Shown piece by piece: positions 48,733-56,190 of a stretch of 64,000 nucleotides of DNA. Position 1 is the first letter of the stretch. Each line of letters begins with the position of its first letter. Source of the stretch: Isosphaeraceae bacterium (GTDB taxonomy: Bacteria; Planctomycetota; Planctomycetia; Isosphaerales; Isosphaeraceae); contig BPJS01000001.1 in NCBI GenBank assembly GCA_026004735.1, positions 2,925,641-2,989,640 of the forward strand, read 5' to 3'. A program made the translations under genes and the position numbers. A model generated the notes under the pieces. The model was not told the DNA's origin. It did not search any database and worked only from the letters and a program-made list of their open reading frames with translations.

Positions 48733-49284
48733 ATGGCGATGGTGGAGGTGGTCTACTCGGTCGCGGCGAGCTTGGACGGGTACATCGCCACCCCCGACGG
48801 AAAGGTCGATTGGCTGACCCCGTTCCAGCGCCCCGACCAGGATTACGGCCACACCGCCTTCCTGTCCGGTATCGACGGTCTAATCATGGGCCGCCGGACC
48901 TACGACCAAGTGCGCGGATTCGGCGACTGGGCGTACCCGGGGAAGCCATGCCGGGTGGTCACGACCCGGGCGTTGTCCGACACCCCGCCTGAAGTGTCGC
49001 CGGCCGCCAGCCCCGCCGAGTCCCTCGCAGGCCTGAGCGGGCGGGTCTGGCTGGTGGGCGGGACCGAGCTGGCCGAGGCGTTCCGGGCCGGGGGCCTGAT
49101 CGACGAGTATGCGGTCACACTGATCCCGGTGGTACTGGGCGATGGGGTGCCCCTGTTCCGACCAGGCCGGGGTGTCCCACTGCGGCTGCTGGAGTGCCGG
49201 CACTACCCTGACGGGGTGGTCCAGGTTCGGTATGCGGTTAGCTGTGCCGAACCAGGCGCTGCAGCAGACGGCGGGGGCATGTAG
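48733..49284 (+). CDS. Cassette 1: RibD C-terminal / dihydrofolate reductase family protein
   Basis: A 183-residue Rossmann-like reductase of the RibD_C/DHFR superfamily: VVYSVAASLDGYIATPDG, GLIMGRRTYDQV, VWLVGGTELAEAF, and VTLIPVVLGDGVPLF. The substrate is unknown; such proteins are common in integrons and may use NADPH. It has a near-perfect AGGAGGTGA Shine-Dalgarno a few bases before the ATG. The C-terminal residues are read from the attC site (SCAEPGAAADGGGM), showing that the gene end is embedded in it. Confidence 0.87.
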   Translation: MAMVEVVYSVAASLDGYIATPDGKVDWLTPFQRPDQDYGHTAFLSGIDGLIMGRRTYDQVRGFGDWAYPGKPCRVVTTRALSDTPPEVSPAASPAESLAGLSGRVWLVGGTELAEAFRAGGLIDEYAVTLIPVVLGDGVPLFRPGRGVPLRLLECRHYPDGVVQVRYAVSCAEPGAAADGGGM

Positions 49285-49342
49285 GCTTTTCCAGAGTCAT
49301 AGCTCACTCGGCCCCCGCCGCTGCTGAGCGGGGTCGTTCGGC
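49246..49342 (+). other. attC site 1
   Basis: 97 bases with complementary cores GCCGAAC (49246-49252) and GTTCGGC (49336-49342). Inner arms GCAGCAGACGGCGGGGGC and GCCCCCGCCGCTGCTG pair with unpaired bases, as in single-stranded attC hairpins. Confidence 0.85.
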
Positions 49343-49387
49343 GGCGGCGGCGGATGTGCGTGAAAGGCCCGAGACAACCCGACCAAC

Positions 49388-50470
49388 GTGGATGCCGCCT
49401 TTGACATCCTCCTTGAGCAAATCGAGGCGGAGATCGACCTGGTCAACCGAGGCGGAGCGCGGGCGCTCGAGAGCCGCGACTACGACACCGCCCGCGCCAC
49501 CCTCGAACGGGCCAGCCTCCTGACCGCCTTCCGTGATCGGACGGCGGCGCTGTGGCGGGAGTGGACCACGCTCGCCGCGCCCCAAGCTGCGGTCGAGGAG
49601 ACAACCGATGAGCAGACCCAGCGCCGCGACTTGGGGCGGCTGCGACGGGGCCTGCGGACGCCGGAAGAGGCGTTCAACCGCCCGATCCTCCAGGTACTCG
49701 TCGAGTTGGGTGGCCGCGCCCCGATGGGTCATGTCCTCGACCGTGTTGGCCAGCTGATGCGGGGCGTTCTCCGGGACGTGGACCACCAGCCGCTCGCCTC
49801 TGACCCCGATTTGCCGCGGTGGCGGAACACGGCCCAGTGGGCGCGAAACTCGATGGTTCGGGAGGGGCTGCTCCGGAACGACAGCCCGCGCGGCATTTGG
49901 GAGATCAGTGACGCGGGCCGGCAGTCGCTGCAGGGGGTAGCCCCAGATGCCGAATCATTCATGGAGAACACTCATCCGTTCCGCCATGATCTTCACGACA
50001 TCCCCATCGTATTTGCTCACAACAGCACCCTTCGTGGACTACCCCAACCCACTCACTTCAGACCGGAGGGCCAGACAGACTCGGAGCAGTGTCTCTGTCT
50101 TCTTTTGTCCTGGATGCAGGAGGAAGAGGTGCCCGTCTCCGACTTCCGCCGGATTGAGGGCTGGCTTCGCGAGTTGAATAACCATGGCAGTATGAACTTG
50201 CTCTTCTCGAACGGCACGGAACTTCTCGCCTATCGCGACCGGGATGGGTACAACGGCCTTTGCTTTACGTATCGTGAGGCGCCGTTCCAAGCAATCACTC
50301 TCCAGGATGAGGACTGGACCGTGGACCTCTCAGAGGAAAAGAGGCCATCCGAGCGAGGATTTGTCATCGCCACGCGTCCGCTGACCAGCGAGTGCTTGAC
50401 AGATTTGAAAGAAGGCGATCTACTCGTTATCCGTGCCGGAAGGGCGGTGTACGGTGACCCACGCGTCTAA
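49388..50470 (+). CDS. Cassette 2: Mrr_N winged-helix fused to a truncated class II glutamine amidotransferase domain
   Basis: A 360-residue protein with a GTG start. Residues about 90-190 match the Mrr N-terminal winged helix (NRPILQVLVELGGRAPMGHV, WRNTAQWARNSMVREGLL, GIWEISDAGRQSL). From about residue 200 it carries the later motifs of class II (Ntn-type) amidotransferases: PIVFAHNSTLRG, the TDSEQ motif, MNLLFSNGTELLAYRD, and a C-terminal VIATRPLTSECLTDLKEGDLLVIRAG-like strand order. The N-terminal nucleophile cysteine and first strands of that domain are missing, replaced by the winged helix. It may be a binding protein, an inactivated enzyme or a chimera; function unknown. The stop sits in the first attC core. 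Confidence 0.72.
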   Translation: MDAAFDILLEQIEAEIDLVNRGGARALESRDYDTARATLERASLLTAFRDRTAALWREWTTLAAPQAAVEETTDEQTQRRDLGRLRRGLRTPEEAFNRPILQVLVELGGRAPMGHVLDRVGQLMRGVLRDVDHQPLASDPDLPRWRNTAQWARNSMVREGLLRNDSPRGIWEISDAGRQSLQGVAPDAESFMENTHPFRHDLHDIPIVFAHNSTLRGLPQPTHFRPEGQTDSEQCLCLLLSWMQEEEVPVSDFRRIEGWLRELNNHGSMNLLFSNGTELLAYRDRDGYNGLCFTYREAPFQAITLQDEDWTVDLSEEKRPSERGFVIATRPLTSECLTDLKEGDLLVIRAGRAVYGDPRV

Positions 50471-50548
50471 CCAGGTTGCTCTAGGAGCGGCTGACTATTC
50501 GTCCAAGCCGACGCCGCTTCGCGACGCGTTTTAACTCAGGTGTTAGGC
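50465..50548 (+). other. attC site 2
   Basis: 84 bases from GTCTAAC (50465-50471) to GTTAGGC (50542-50548), with GC-rich inner arms around GACGCCGCTTCGCGACGCG. It contains the stop codon of the cassette 2 gene. Confidence 0.75.
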
Positions 50549-50558
50549 GGCTTTTCCG

Positions 50559-50777
50559 ATGCCTGTGGCTGACGACGACTGGCGCCTGGTCGGTTGGCAG
50601 GAGTGCCTGCGAGGCGTCCCGCTCTATCGGATGACCTACGTGCTCCGGGCGCCTGAGTGGGACCATGACCATTGCTCCTTCTGCTGGGCCACCTTCACCG
50701 AGGAGCGTGATCCCGATACGCTTCAGGAGGGCTATGCGACGGCCGACCGCCGCCACTGGGTTTGCCCGGCTTGCTAG
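50559..50777 (+). CDS. Cassette 3: zinc-ribbon-like protein ended early by an in-frame TAG
   Basis: A 72-residue protein with CSFCWATF near residue 46 and WVCPAC near the end, a probable zinc-binding pair. After TAG at 50775-50777 the frame stays open for 15 codons (EDFRERFEWPTTESP) to a TAA at 50823-50825 inside the next attC core, where integron cassette genes usually end. The amber codon therefore probably truncates an 88-residue protein. The function of such short cassette proteins is unknown. Confidence 0.7.
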   Translation: MPVADDDWRLVGWQECLRGVPLYRMTYVLRAPEWDHDHCSFCWATFTEERDPDTLQEGYATADRRHWVCPAC

Positions 50778-50819
50778 GAGGACTTCCGCGAGCGGTTCGA
50801 GTGGCCCACCACCGAGTCG

Positions 50820-50919
50820 CCCTAACCTCTCGCTGCAGCGGACCCGGCCCGCCGCAGTGGCTTCTGGTATCATCAAAGCCGTTCTCGGCGAACCGGTCCG
50901 CTGAGCTGGGTCGTTAGGC
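50820..50919 (+). other. attC site 3
   Basis: 100 bases, cores CCCTAAC (50820-50826) and GTTAGGC (50913-50919). Inner arms contain CGCTGCAGCGGACC and GGTCCGCTGAGC. Confidence 0.88.
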
Positions 50920-50934
50920 GGCGGAGGACCTCCC

Positions 50935-51210
50935 ATGCGAAGCACGGTCCTTCCTTTTTCGGACACCTACCGAGAGGCGATCCACTTCGCCCTGCTCCAA
51001 CAGGTGCCGTGCGCGCTGCTCTGCCTGCTCCTGCTCGACGGCGGCCGCATGGCCAAGGTGTGTGGCGTCGCCGTGCTCGCCTTCTGGGCGGCAGCGGCGC
51101 TCATCATGGCGCGCAGGCCGAACTCGCCGGGGCCGGGGGACATCGCGTTCCTCCGCTGGGGTTTCTTGCCGCTCTTCGCCTTGGTGGTCGTTCTGGCACA
51201 ACTTGCCTAA
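50935..51210 (+). CDS. Cassette 4: small membrane protein
   Basis: A 91-residue protein with two to three hydrophobic segments (ALLQQVPCALLCLLLL, VCGVAVLAFWAAAALIM, GFLPLFALVVVLAQLA) and a central RRPNSPGPGD loop. GGAGGA lies 8 bases before the ATG. The stop overlaps the first core of the next attC, confirming its cassette nature. Small membrane proteins of this kind are frequent in integrons; no function can be assigned. Confidence 0.78.
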   Translation: MRSTVLPFSDTYREAIHFALLQQVPCALLCLLLLDGGRMAKVCGVAVLAFWAAAALIMARRPNSPGPGDIAFLRWGFLPLFALVVVLAQLA

Positions 51211-51305
51211 CCTCACGCTGCAGGGGACCCCGGCCCGTGGCGGCGGCTTCTGGTATGACCAAGGTTGTTCTCGGCGGGCCGGTCCGCTGAGCTTGATCGT
51301 TCGGC
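51205..51305 (+). other. attC site 4
   Basis: 101 bases, cores GCCTAAC (51205-51211) and GTTCGGC (51299-51305). Closely similar to attC 3, sharing GGCTTCTGGTAT in the loop side, which suggests a common lineage of sites. Confidence 0.88.
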
Positions 51306-51321
51306 GGCGGAGGGCTGCGGT

Positions 51322-51774
51322 GTGTATCACTGGATGGTGCGGAGGTTGGTGCGGAGGACATTCGCGGCCCTCAGCCGCGGGGACTACGAGTCAGTCCTTC
51401 GGGGTGTCTCGCCGTCCGTCACCCACACCTTCAGCGGCACCCACACGCTGGGCGGGACGCGGCACTCCGTCGAGGGGATGCGCCGCTGGTTCCAGCGGCT
51501 CTACCGGCTATCGCCCGGGCTGACTTTCGAGATCAAGAACATCGCGGTGAGCGGCTGGCCGTGTGACACGACTGTGGCCGTCGAGTGGGTGGACCGAGCG
51601 ACGCCGGCCGACGGGTCGGCGTACGTCAATGAGGGGGTGCACGTCATCAAGCTGCGGTGGGGCAAGGTGGTGTACCTTCACGCCTACCTGGACACCCAAC
51701 TGACCGAGGCGCTATGCCGGCGACTCGTTGCGTTCGGGCTTGAGGAGGCGGGGGCACCGCCCATCCAGGACTGA
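51322..51774 (+). CDS. Cassette 5: NTF2-like (SnoaL-type) protein
   Basis: A 150-residue alpha+beta barrel protein of the NTF2/SnoaL superfamily: MVRRLVRRTFAALSRGDYES, HTFSGTHTLGGTRHS, RRWFQRLYRLSPGLTFEIKN, and WGKVVYLHAYLDTQ. GTG at 51322 lies 8 bases after GGAGGG and is chosen; an ATG at 51334 is possible but too far from it. Members bind or isomerise small hydrophobic ligands; the ligand here is unknown. Confidence 0.75.
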   Translation: MYHWMVRRLVRRTFAALSRGDYESVLRGVSPSVTHTFSGTHTLGGTRHSVEGMRRWFQRLYRLSPGLTFEIKNIAVSGWPCDTTVAVEWVDRATPADGSAYVNEGVHVIKLRWGKVVYLHAYLDTQLTEALCRRLVAFGLEEAGAPPIQD

Positions 51775-51781
51775 CAGGATC

Positions 51782-51876
51782 GCCAAGCCAGGCGCTGCAC
51801 CTGACCCGCCGGGCTGATAGGCTCACTGGGGTTCGTCGCTTCCTGCCCCCGCCGCTGCTGAGCTTGGTCGTTAGCC
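51782..51876 (+). other. attC site 5
   Basis: 95 bases, from a degenerate first core GCCAAGC (51782-51788) to GTTAGCC (51870-51876). Arms CAGGCGCTGCACCTGACCCGCCGGGC and GCCCCCGCCGCTGCTGAGC resemble those of attC 1. Confidence 0.78.
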
Positions 51877-51893
51877 CGGATTGGAGAACACAG

Positions 51894-52814
51894 ATGGACC
51901 TGAAAGTAAAGGACCGATTCTGTGGTTGTCTTCTTGGTCTCGCTGTCGGAGACGCTGTCGGTACCACAGTCGAGTTTCGCCCTCGGGGAAGCTTTAAGCC
52001 CCTGGCGGACATGATTGGTGGAGGGCCTTTTAATCTCCGTCCAGGTCAATGGACCGATGATACTTCGATGGCTCTTTGCCTGGCCAGCAGTCTGGTCGAG
52101 CGTCATGGGTTCGATGCACGTGACCAAATGGAGCGTTATTGCAAATGGGCCGACACTGGTTACCTGAGTAGCACGGGGAGGTGTTTCGATATCGGCAATA
52201 CAGTGGCCTCCGCCTTGCGCCGGTTTCGTCAAACAGGGGATCCTTATGCTGGGTCGAACGCACCGCATTCGGCTGGCAACGGAAGCATAATGAGGCTAGC
52301 GCCGATCCCCATGTTCTTCTTTCCGGATATAGATGCAGCAGAGCGGTTTGCAGCGGAGAGCTCCCGAACCACTCATGGTGCGGCTGAGTGCATCGATGCG
52401 TGTCGTTTGCTTGCGCGAATCATTTGTCGCGCACTCTCTGGCAAGCCCAAAGATGAAGTCGCGCTGGAGGATAGCAAGACGTTTGTGGGATCGGAGAAGA
52501 TCGTAGCCATCGCCCGGGGCGCGTATCGAGAAAAATCGAGAGAGGAGATTCGCGGCTCCGGATATGTGGTAGACAGTCTGGAGGCGGCGATGTGGTGTTT
52601 CATTCATGCCGACAGTTTTGCAGAGGCGATCCTCATGGCTGCCAACCTGGGTGATGATGCTGACACTACGGCTGCCGTATGTGGGCAAGTGGCTGGGGCA
52701 TATTATGGAGCTCAACAAATCCCTGCTGCTTGGCTCGAACGGCTGGCCTTACGTTCGGAAATCACGGGGTTAGCTGACCAGCTATACAGCGTGAACAAGG
52801 AACGAACGGGCTAA
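51894..52814 (+). CDS. Cassette 6: ADP-ribosylglycohydrolase (DraG family)
   Basis: A 306-residue enzyme that should remove ADP-ribose from proteins or nucleotides. Metal-binding and family motifs: CLLGLAVGDAVGTTVEF, GQWTDDTSMAL (metal ligands), GNGSIMRLAPI, and NLGDDADTTAAVCGQVAGAYYG (metal ligands). GGAG precedes the ATG. Base composition is clearly lower in GC than the neighbourhood, with more A/T third positions, consistent with recent acquisition. The stop lies in the first core of attC 6. The rest of that site is missing, so this is the last cassette. Confidence 0.9.
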   Translation: MDLKVKDRFCGCLLGLAVGDAVGTTVEFRPRGSFKPLADMIGGGPFNLRPGQWTDDTSMALCLASSLVERHGFDARDQMERYCKWADTGYLSSTGRCFDIGNTVASALRRFRQTGDPYAGSNAPHSAGNGSIMRLAPIPMFFFPDIDAAERFAAESSRTTHGAAECIDACRLLARIICRALSGKPKDEVALEDSKTFVGSEKIVAIARGAYREKSREEIRGSGYVVDSLEAAMWCFIHADSFAEAILMAANLGDDADTTAAVCGQVAGAYYGAQQIPAAWLERLALRSEITGLADQLYSVNKERTG

Positions 52815-52831
52815 CATCTCGCTCCAGCCGA
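52809..52831 (+). other. attC site 6, truncated
   Basis: The first core GGCTAAC (52809-52815) and about 16 bases of the arm (ATCTCGCTCCAGCCG) remain. The sequence is then cut off by the right direct repeat, and the second core is absent. Confidence 0.75.
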
Positions 52832-52944
52832 TTCTCCACGGGCCACGGAGTGGTCAGCGGCGGCAGGCTGCCATCCTGCGGCCATGCAGCGGCCGGCGCA
52901 AGCCCCAGCAACAGCAGGGCGATCAAGGTCCGGATCTGGAACAT
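52832..52944 (-). pseudogene. 5' fragment of the GH5-like gene
   Basis: About 37 codons (MFQIRTLIALLLLGLAPAAA and on) identical in protein to the start of the gene at 46662-47843 except for one substitution. It is cut off at the repeat edge, beyond which the frame runs into the attC remnant. Confidence 0.85.
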
Positions 52945-53188
52945 GACAGGCCTCCGGCAGGACGAATCGAGGCAGCGAACCCAGGCTGGCACCCCCAGCC
53001 GATCGAGGCAGTCTAACCCGAAGAGAACGGCCGGGCGAGCCGCCCGCTGACCCTCCTTATCCCGCGGGCCTCAGCCGATCTTCTTGCGGTAATTGTCCAT
53101 CATATGGGCTGCAAACCGCGCCTCGACCAGCTTCCACACCTGATCGATCAGTGTCCCCTGAATCAACCCATTGACCGCCTGCGACGCC
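52832..53188. repeat. Right copy of the 357-bp direct repeat flanking the integron
   Basis: Matches 47731-48087 over 357 bases with about eight differences. It holds a broken 5' end of the GH5-like gene and the 3' end of the intact lipase gene. Confidence 0.95.
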
Positions 53189-53922
53189 AGCCCCGTCAGC
53201 GCGTTCCACGCCGCCGGCCCGTCCGGAGGCGGCGCCCCGAGCGCACGCTCGGTCGGGCAGTGCACAAACTCATTGGCCAGCAGGCTGAACGCCGGCAGCC
53301 GCGGAACCAGATCGTTGGTATCGACATACCGGAACGTCCGGTCGCCCAGATCTGCCTCAAACGCCTTCATCGCCTCCACATTCCCGATCATTGGACCACC
53401 AAACGTATAGACTTGATGAACATTGACAAACGCACGCGTAAACAACCATGCCGACATCACCGCCAGCGCCCCGCCCAGACTATGCCCCGTGATCCAAAGC
53501 GGCCGGTCGGCCTTCGCCATCTCGGCCTCAACGGTCGACGACAACTCAGGCCAGACCCCCGCCAGCGCATCGACGAACCCTTGATGAAACCGCGCCCCAA
53601 CCCCCGCCGCCGCCAGGTCCGTCCCCAGCCGGCCCTGCGGCAGAATCAGCAGATTCATGGCATCGGTCAGCAGCCAGTCCTTCAGTCCCTCAAGCGTCGC
53701 CGGATTCTCCGTGCCCCGGAACGCAACAACGATGTGCTGAGCGTTGGTGCCGACGTACACCTGCGTCGTATTCGCCACCAACAACCGCGCATCCAACCCC
53801 AGCTCGTCCCGATATCGTTTGGCTCCTTCCTCGGCGGGCAAATACGCCAGGTCGGACGCAATCGCCAGATACGCCGCGTTCCGCGGATCTCCCAGACCAT
53901 CTTCCACCAGGGTCGCCGCCAT
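53071..53922 (-). CDS. Class 3-type lipase family protein
   Basis: An alpha/beta hydrolase of 283 aa. It has VVAFRGTENP near residue 68, the nucleophile elbow ITGHSLGGALAVMSA at about residue 145, YTFGGPMIGN, and the acid residue in TFRYVDTNDLVPRLP. There is no signal peptide at the chosen ATG, which has GGAGGG 7 bases upstream; extensions further upstream are unlikely. The last 39 codons lie in the right direct repeat and are duplicated as a fragment at 47970. It was probably the neighbour of the GH5-like gene before the integron arrived. Confidence 0.88.
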   Translation of the reverse strand: MAATLVEDGLGDPRNAAYLAIASDLAYLPAEEGAKRYRDELGLDARLLVANTTQVYVGTNAQHIVVAFRGTENPATLEGLKDWLLTDAMNLLILPQGRLGTDLAAAGVGARFHQGFVDALAGVWPELSSTVEAEMAKADRPLWITGHSLGGALAVMSAWLFTRAFVNVHQVYTFGGPMIGNVEAMKAFEADLGDRTFRYVDTNDLVPRLPAFSLLANEFVHCPTERALGAPPPDGPAAWNALTGLASQAVNGLIQGTLIDQVWKLVEARFAAHMMDNYRKKIG

Positions 53923-53989
53923 TTCAGAACCCTCCCCCACCAGGGTATGGCTTGGTGCGGATCTGATCCGCGTTCCAGCTCGCGGACGC

Positions 53990-54763
53990 TCACGGGCTTT
54001 GCCCGGCGGATTCGCGGACCGTCTCTTCAACGACCGCCGCCGACCCGGTTTCGCTCCGATCTGGCGAACGCGGCACGCCACCGGTCAGCGCCTTGCGCTC
54101 CGGGCGGCCTTTCCGCCATTCCCGGACCGTCGCCGACTTCACGGCCGTCCGCCTCAAGTCGAGTTCGCGGAGCCGTTCGAGCTGGAACAGATGCTCGCGA
54201 AAGCCCCCATCCATAATCGCCGTATCGGCCAGCCGCAGACTCTCCAGCGCTGGCAGCCGCGCCACCGCTGCCAATCCAGCGTCGGTAATGGCCGTCCCGT
54301 TCAGGTCCAGCTCGCGCAGCCGCTCCAGGCCCTCCAGCGCCTCGAGCGTCGCATCATCGACATCCGGGTTGGCCATCTGGAGCACCACCACATCCGGCCG
54401 GCTCCGAATCGTCCCGGCGTAATCGGTTCGCGCCCAGCCGGTCAGCGTCAGGTGCCGTTCCCCGCTCACGACCTGTTCAAACGGCTCGAGCGCCCCATAG
54501 GCCCGATTCACGACATTGAGCACATAAGGAACCGCCAGCAGCAGCACTCCCACAAACATCACAACAAACGGCGCCCGCGCCGACCGGCGATGGCGGGCCG
54601 CGAACCAGATCGCCTGCGGAATCCAGGGCGGCGCCAGCAGCGCCAGCCCCCAGCCAACTTTGAGGCGGAAGCCTCGCCCCACCAGCCACACATAGCCGGC
54701 CGTCAGCAAAATCAGCCCCAGGATCAACACCAGGGCCGCATACTGTTCGTAGTTGCGAAACAT
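53990..54763 (-). CDS. Membrane protein with leucine-rich-repeat-like C-terminal domain
   Basis: A 257-residue protein. It has two or three N-terminal membrane helices (YAALVLILGLILLTAGYVWL, APFVVMFVGVLLLAVPYVL) and then about four LRR-type units (LEGLERLRELDLNGTAITDA, LPALESLRLADTAI, LFQLERLRELDLRRTAV). LRR domains of this type usually bind proteins. The role is unknown. It starts 8 bases after the trpC stop and is probably cotranscribed with it. Confidence 0.75.
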   Translation of the reverse strand: MFRNYEQYAALVLILGLILLTAGYVWLVGRGFRLKVGWGLALLAPPWIPQAIWFAARHRRSARAPFVVMFVGVLLLAVPYVLNVVNRAYGALEPFEQVVSGERHLTLTGWARTDYAGTIRSRPDVVVLQMANPDVDDATLEALEGLERLRELDLNGTAITDAGLAAVARLPALESLRLADTAIMDGGFREHLFQLERLRELDLRRTAVKSATVREWRKGRPERKALTGGVPRSPDRSETGSAAVVEETVRESAGQSP

Positions 54764-54771
54764 CGTCGGCC

Positions 54772-55560
54772 TCAGGCGTCCAGGCCCAGCAGCGCCCCGA
54801 CAGCCGCGCCAATATCACCCTGCCGCATCAAGGCTTCGCCAACCAACACCGCGTCAACTCCCGCCGCCTCGAGCCGCTCAAGATCCCGCCGATCTCGAAT
54901 CCCGCTCTCGCTGACCAGGACCACTTCGGCCGGTACGCGCTCCCGCAGCCTGAGCGTGTGCTCCAGGTCGGTCTCAAAGGTGCGCAGGTCGCGATTGTTG
55001 ATCCCAACCAGATCCGCCCCCGCCGCCAGCACCCGGTCCAACTGCTCCGCGTCGTGCAGCTCGACCAGCGCATCCATCCCCAACGCCCGCGCCCGCGCCA
55101 GCAGCCGCGGCAACCGCTCCTCGTCCAGAATCTCGGCAATCAGCAACACACAATCGGCCCCCGCCACCCGCGCCTCGACCACCTGATACTCATCAATCAA
55201 AAAATCCTTGCGCAACACCGGCAGCACCACCGCCGCGCGCACCCGCGCCAGATGCGACAAATGCCCCTGAAAATACGGCGCATCGGTCAACACCGACAGA
55301 CACGCCGCCCCCGACGCCTGATAGGCCCGCGCGATCGCGACCGGGTCAAAATCCTCCCGAATCACCCCCGCCGAGGGACTGGCCTTCTTCACTTCGGCGA
55401 TCAACCGAATCGGCCCCGGGCCGACTAGGGCCTCGCGAAACGACCGCACCGGCGGCGCCTCCACCGCCTGCGCCTCCAACTCCTCGAGCGGCATCCGGGC
55501 CCGCGCGACGGCCACCTCACGCCGCTTGCTCGCCACGATCTGGTCCAAAATCGTCGCCAT
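54772..55560 (-). CDS. trpC: Indole-3-glycerol phosphate synthase
   Basis: Tryptophan biosynthesis step from CdRP to indole-3-glycerol phosphate, 262 aa, a single-domain TIM barrel. Motifs: LIAEVKKASPSAGVI (substrate and catalytic Lys), LPVLRKDFLID (catalytic Lys), LVGINNRDL, and VLVSESGI with AVLVGEALM for phosphate binding. No other trp gene is in the window, so the pathway is dispersed here. Start at the standard MATILDQIVASKR. Confidence 0.95.
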   Translation of the reverse strand: MATILDQIVASKRREVAVARARMPLEELEAQAVEAPPVRSFREALVGPGPIRLIAEVKKASPSAGVIREDFDPVAIARAYQASGAACLSVLTDAPYFQGHLSHLARVRAAVVLPVLRKDFLIDEYQVVEARVAGADCVLLIAEILDEERLPRLLARARALGMDALVELHDAEQLDRVLAAGADLVGINNRDLRTFETDLEHTLRLRERVPAEVVLVSESGIRDRRDLERLEAAGVDAVLVGEALMRQGDIGAAVGALLGLDA

Positions 55561-55695
55561 CGCCGGTTACGCCATCACGCCGCGGATCTCGGGCCGCTTC
55601 AGACCGTCGCCACCAGCCGCCATTCTGGTCGTCCTGCTATCTCCCCGCCAAGAGGCTAAGCGGCCCCCTCCTCCAAGGCCCCATCCACCCTCCGC

Positions 55696-56190
55696 TCACC
55701 GATTCACCGACGCCTTGGGAAGTTCCGCAAACTCGGAGGCCGTCACCTCCCGCGACCCCGTGTCGGCAAACACCACCGGTCCACCGTGGATCGGCGTCCG
55801 CCGGGCGTAAGCCAGCACCGTCCGCGAAGCCCCCCGCGGCAAATCATTCATCGCCGCATCCCAACACACGACGATCTCCCCCCGCCGCACCAGGTCGATC
55901 ACCCGTTCGGAATCCAGCAGATAGGGAATCAGCTCGTCCACGTCCTCCGGACCCCGATCTGCGCCGCGCTCCGACCAGAACGCTGTATAGGCCAGCGCCA
56001 ATTGCCGCAAATCCTCCGCCGTCGCCAGCGGAAACGCCGCCGCGGCCGCCTCCTCCTCCGCTTCGACCTCCTCGTCGCTGATGATCTCGCCGGTCACCTC
56101 AACTTCATCCCGCCCCTCACCACAACCGCCCAACCCGATCATCACACCCACAAGCCCAACCCGACAAACCGCCCAGATCCTCAGCGCCAT
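55696..56190 (-). CDS. Putative lipoprotein
   Basis: A 164-residue protein with a lipoprotein signal (VGLVGVMIGLGGC, lipobox Cys at about residue 23). An acidic stretch follows (DEEVEAEEEAAAA), then a globular part. The C-terminus has GGPVVFADTGSREVTASEFA, similar to the tails of planctomycete DUF1559-related proteins. Likely anchored in a membrane facing the periplasm. Function unknown. Confidence 0.75.
   Translation of the reverse strand: MALRIWAVCRVGLVGVMIGLGGCGEGRDEVEVTGEIISDEEVEAEEEAAAAAFPLATAEDLRQLALAYTAFWSERGADRGPEDVDELIPYLLDSERVIDLVRRGEIVVCWDAAMNDLPRGASRTVLAYARRTPIHGGPVVFADTGSREVTASEFAELPKASVNR

Larger units (their letters stand above)
48088..52831. mobile_element. Integron (truncated intI, Pc, attI, six cassettes) inserted between direct repeats
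   Basis: A 4.74-kb segment bounded by the 357-bp repeats. From left to right it contains unique sequence, a truncated minus-strand integron-integrase fragment, a cassette promoter and attI, then six plus-strand gene cassettes separated by attC sites with GTTRRRY-like core sites (GTTCGGC or GTTAGGC/GTTAGCC) and matching inverse cores. This is the standard integron layout. The last attC is cut off at the right repeat. Cassette genes vary in base composition, as expected for collected genes. Confidence 0.88.
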
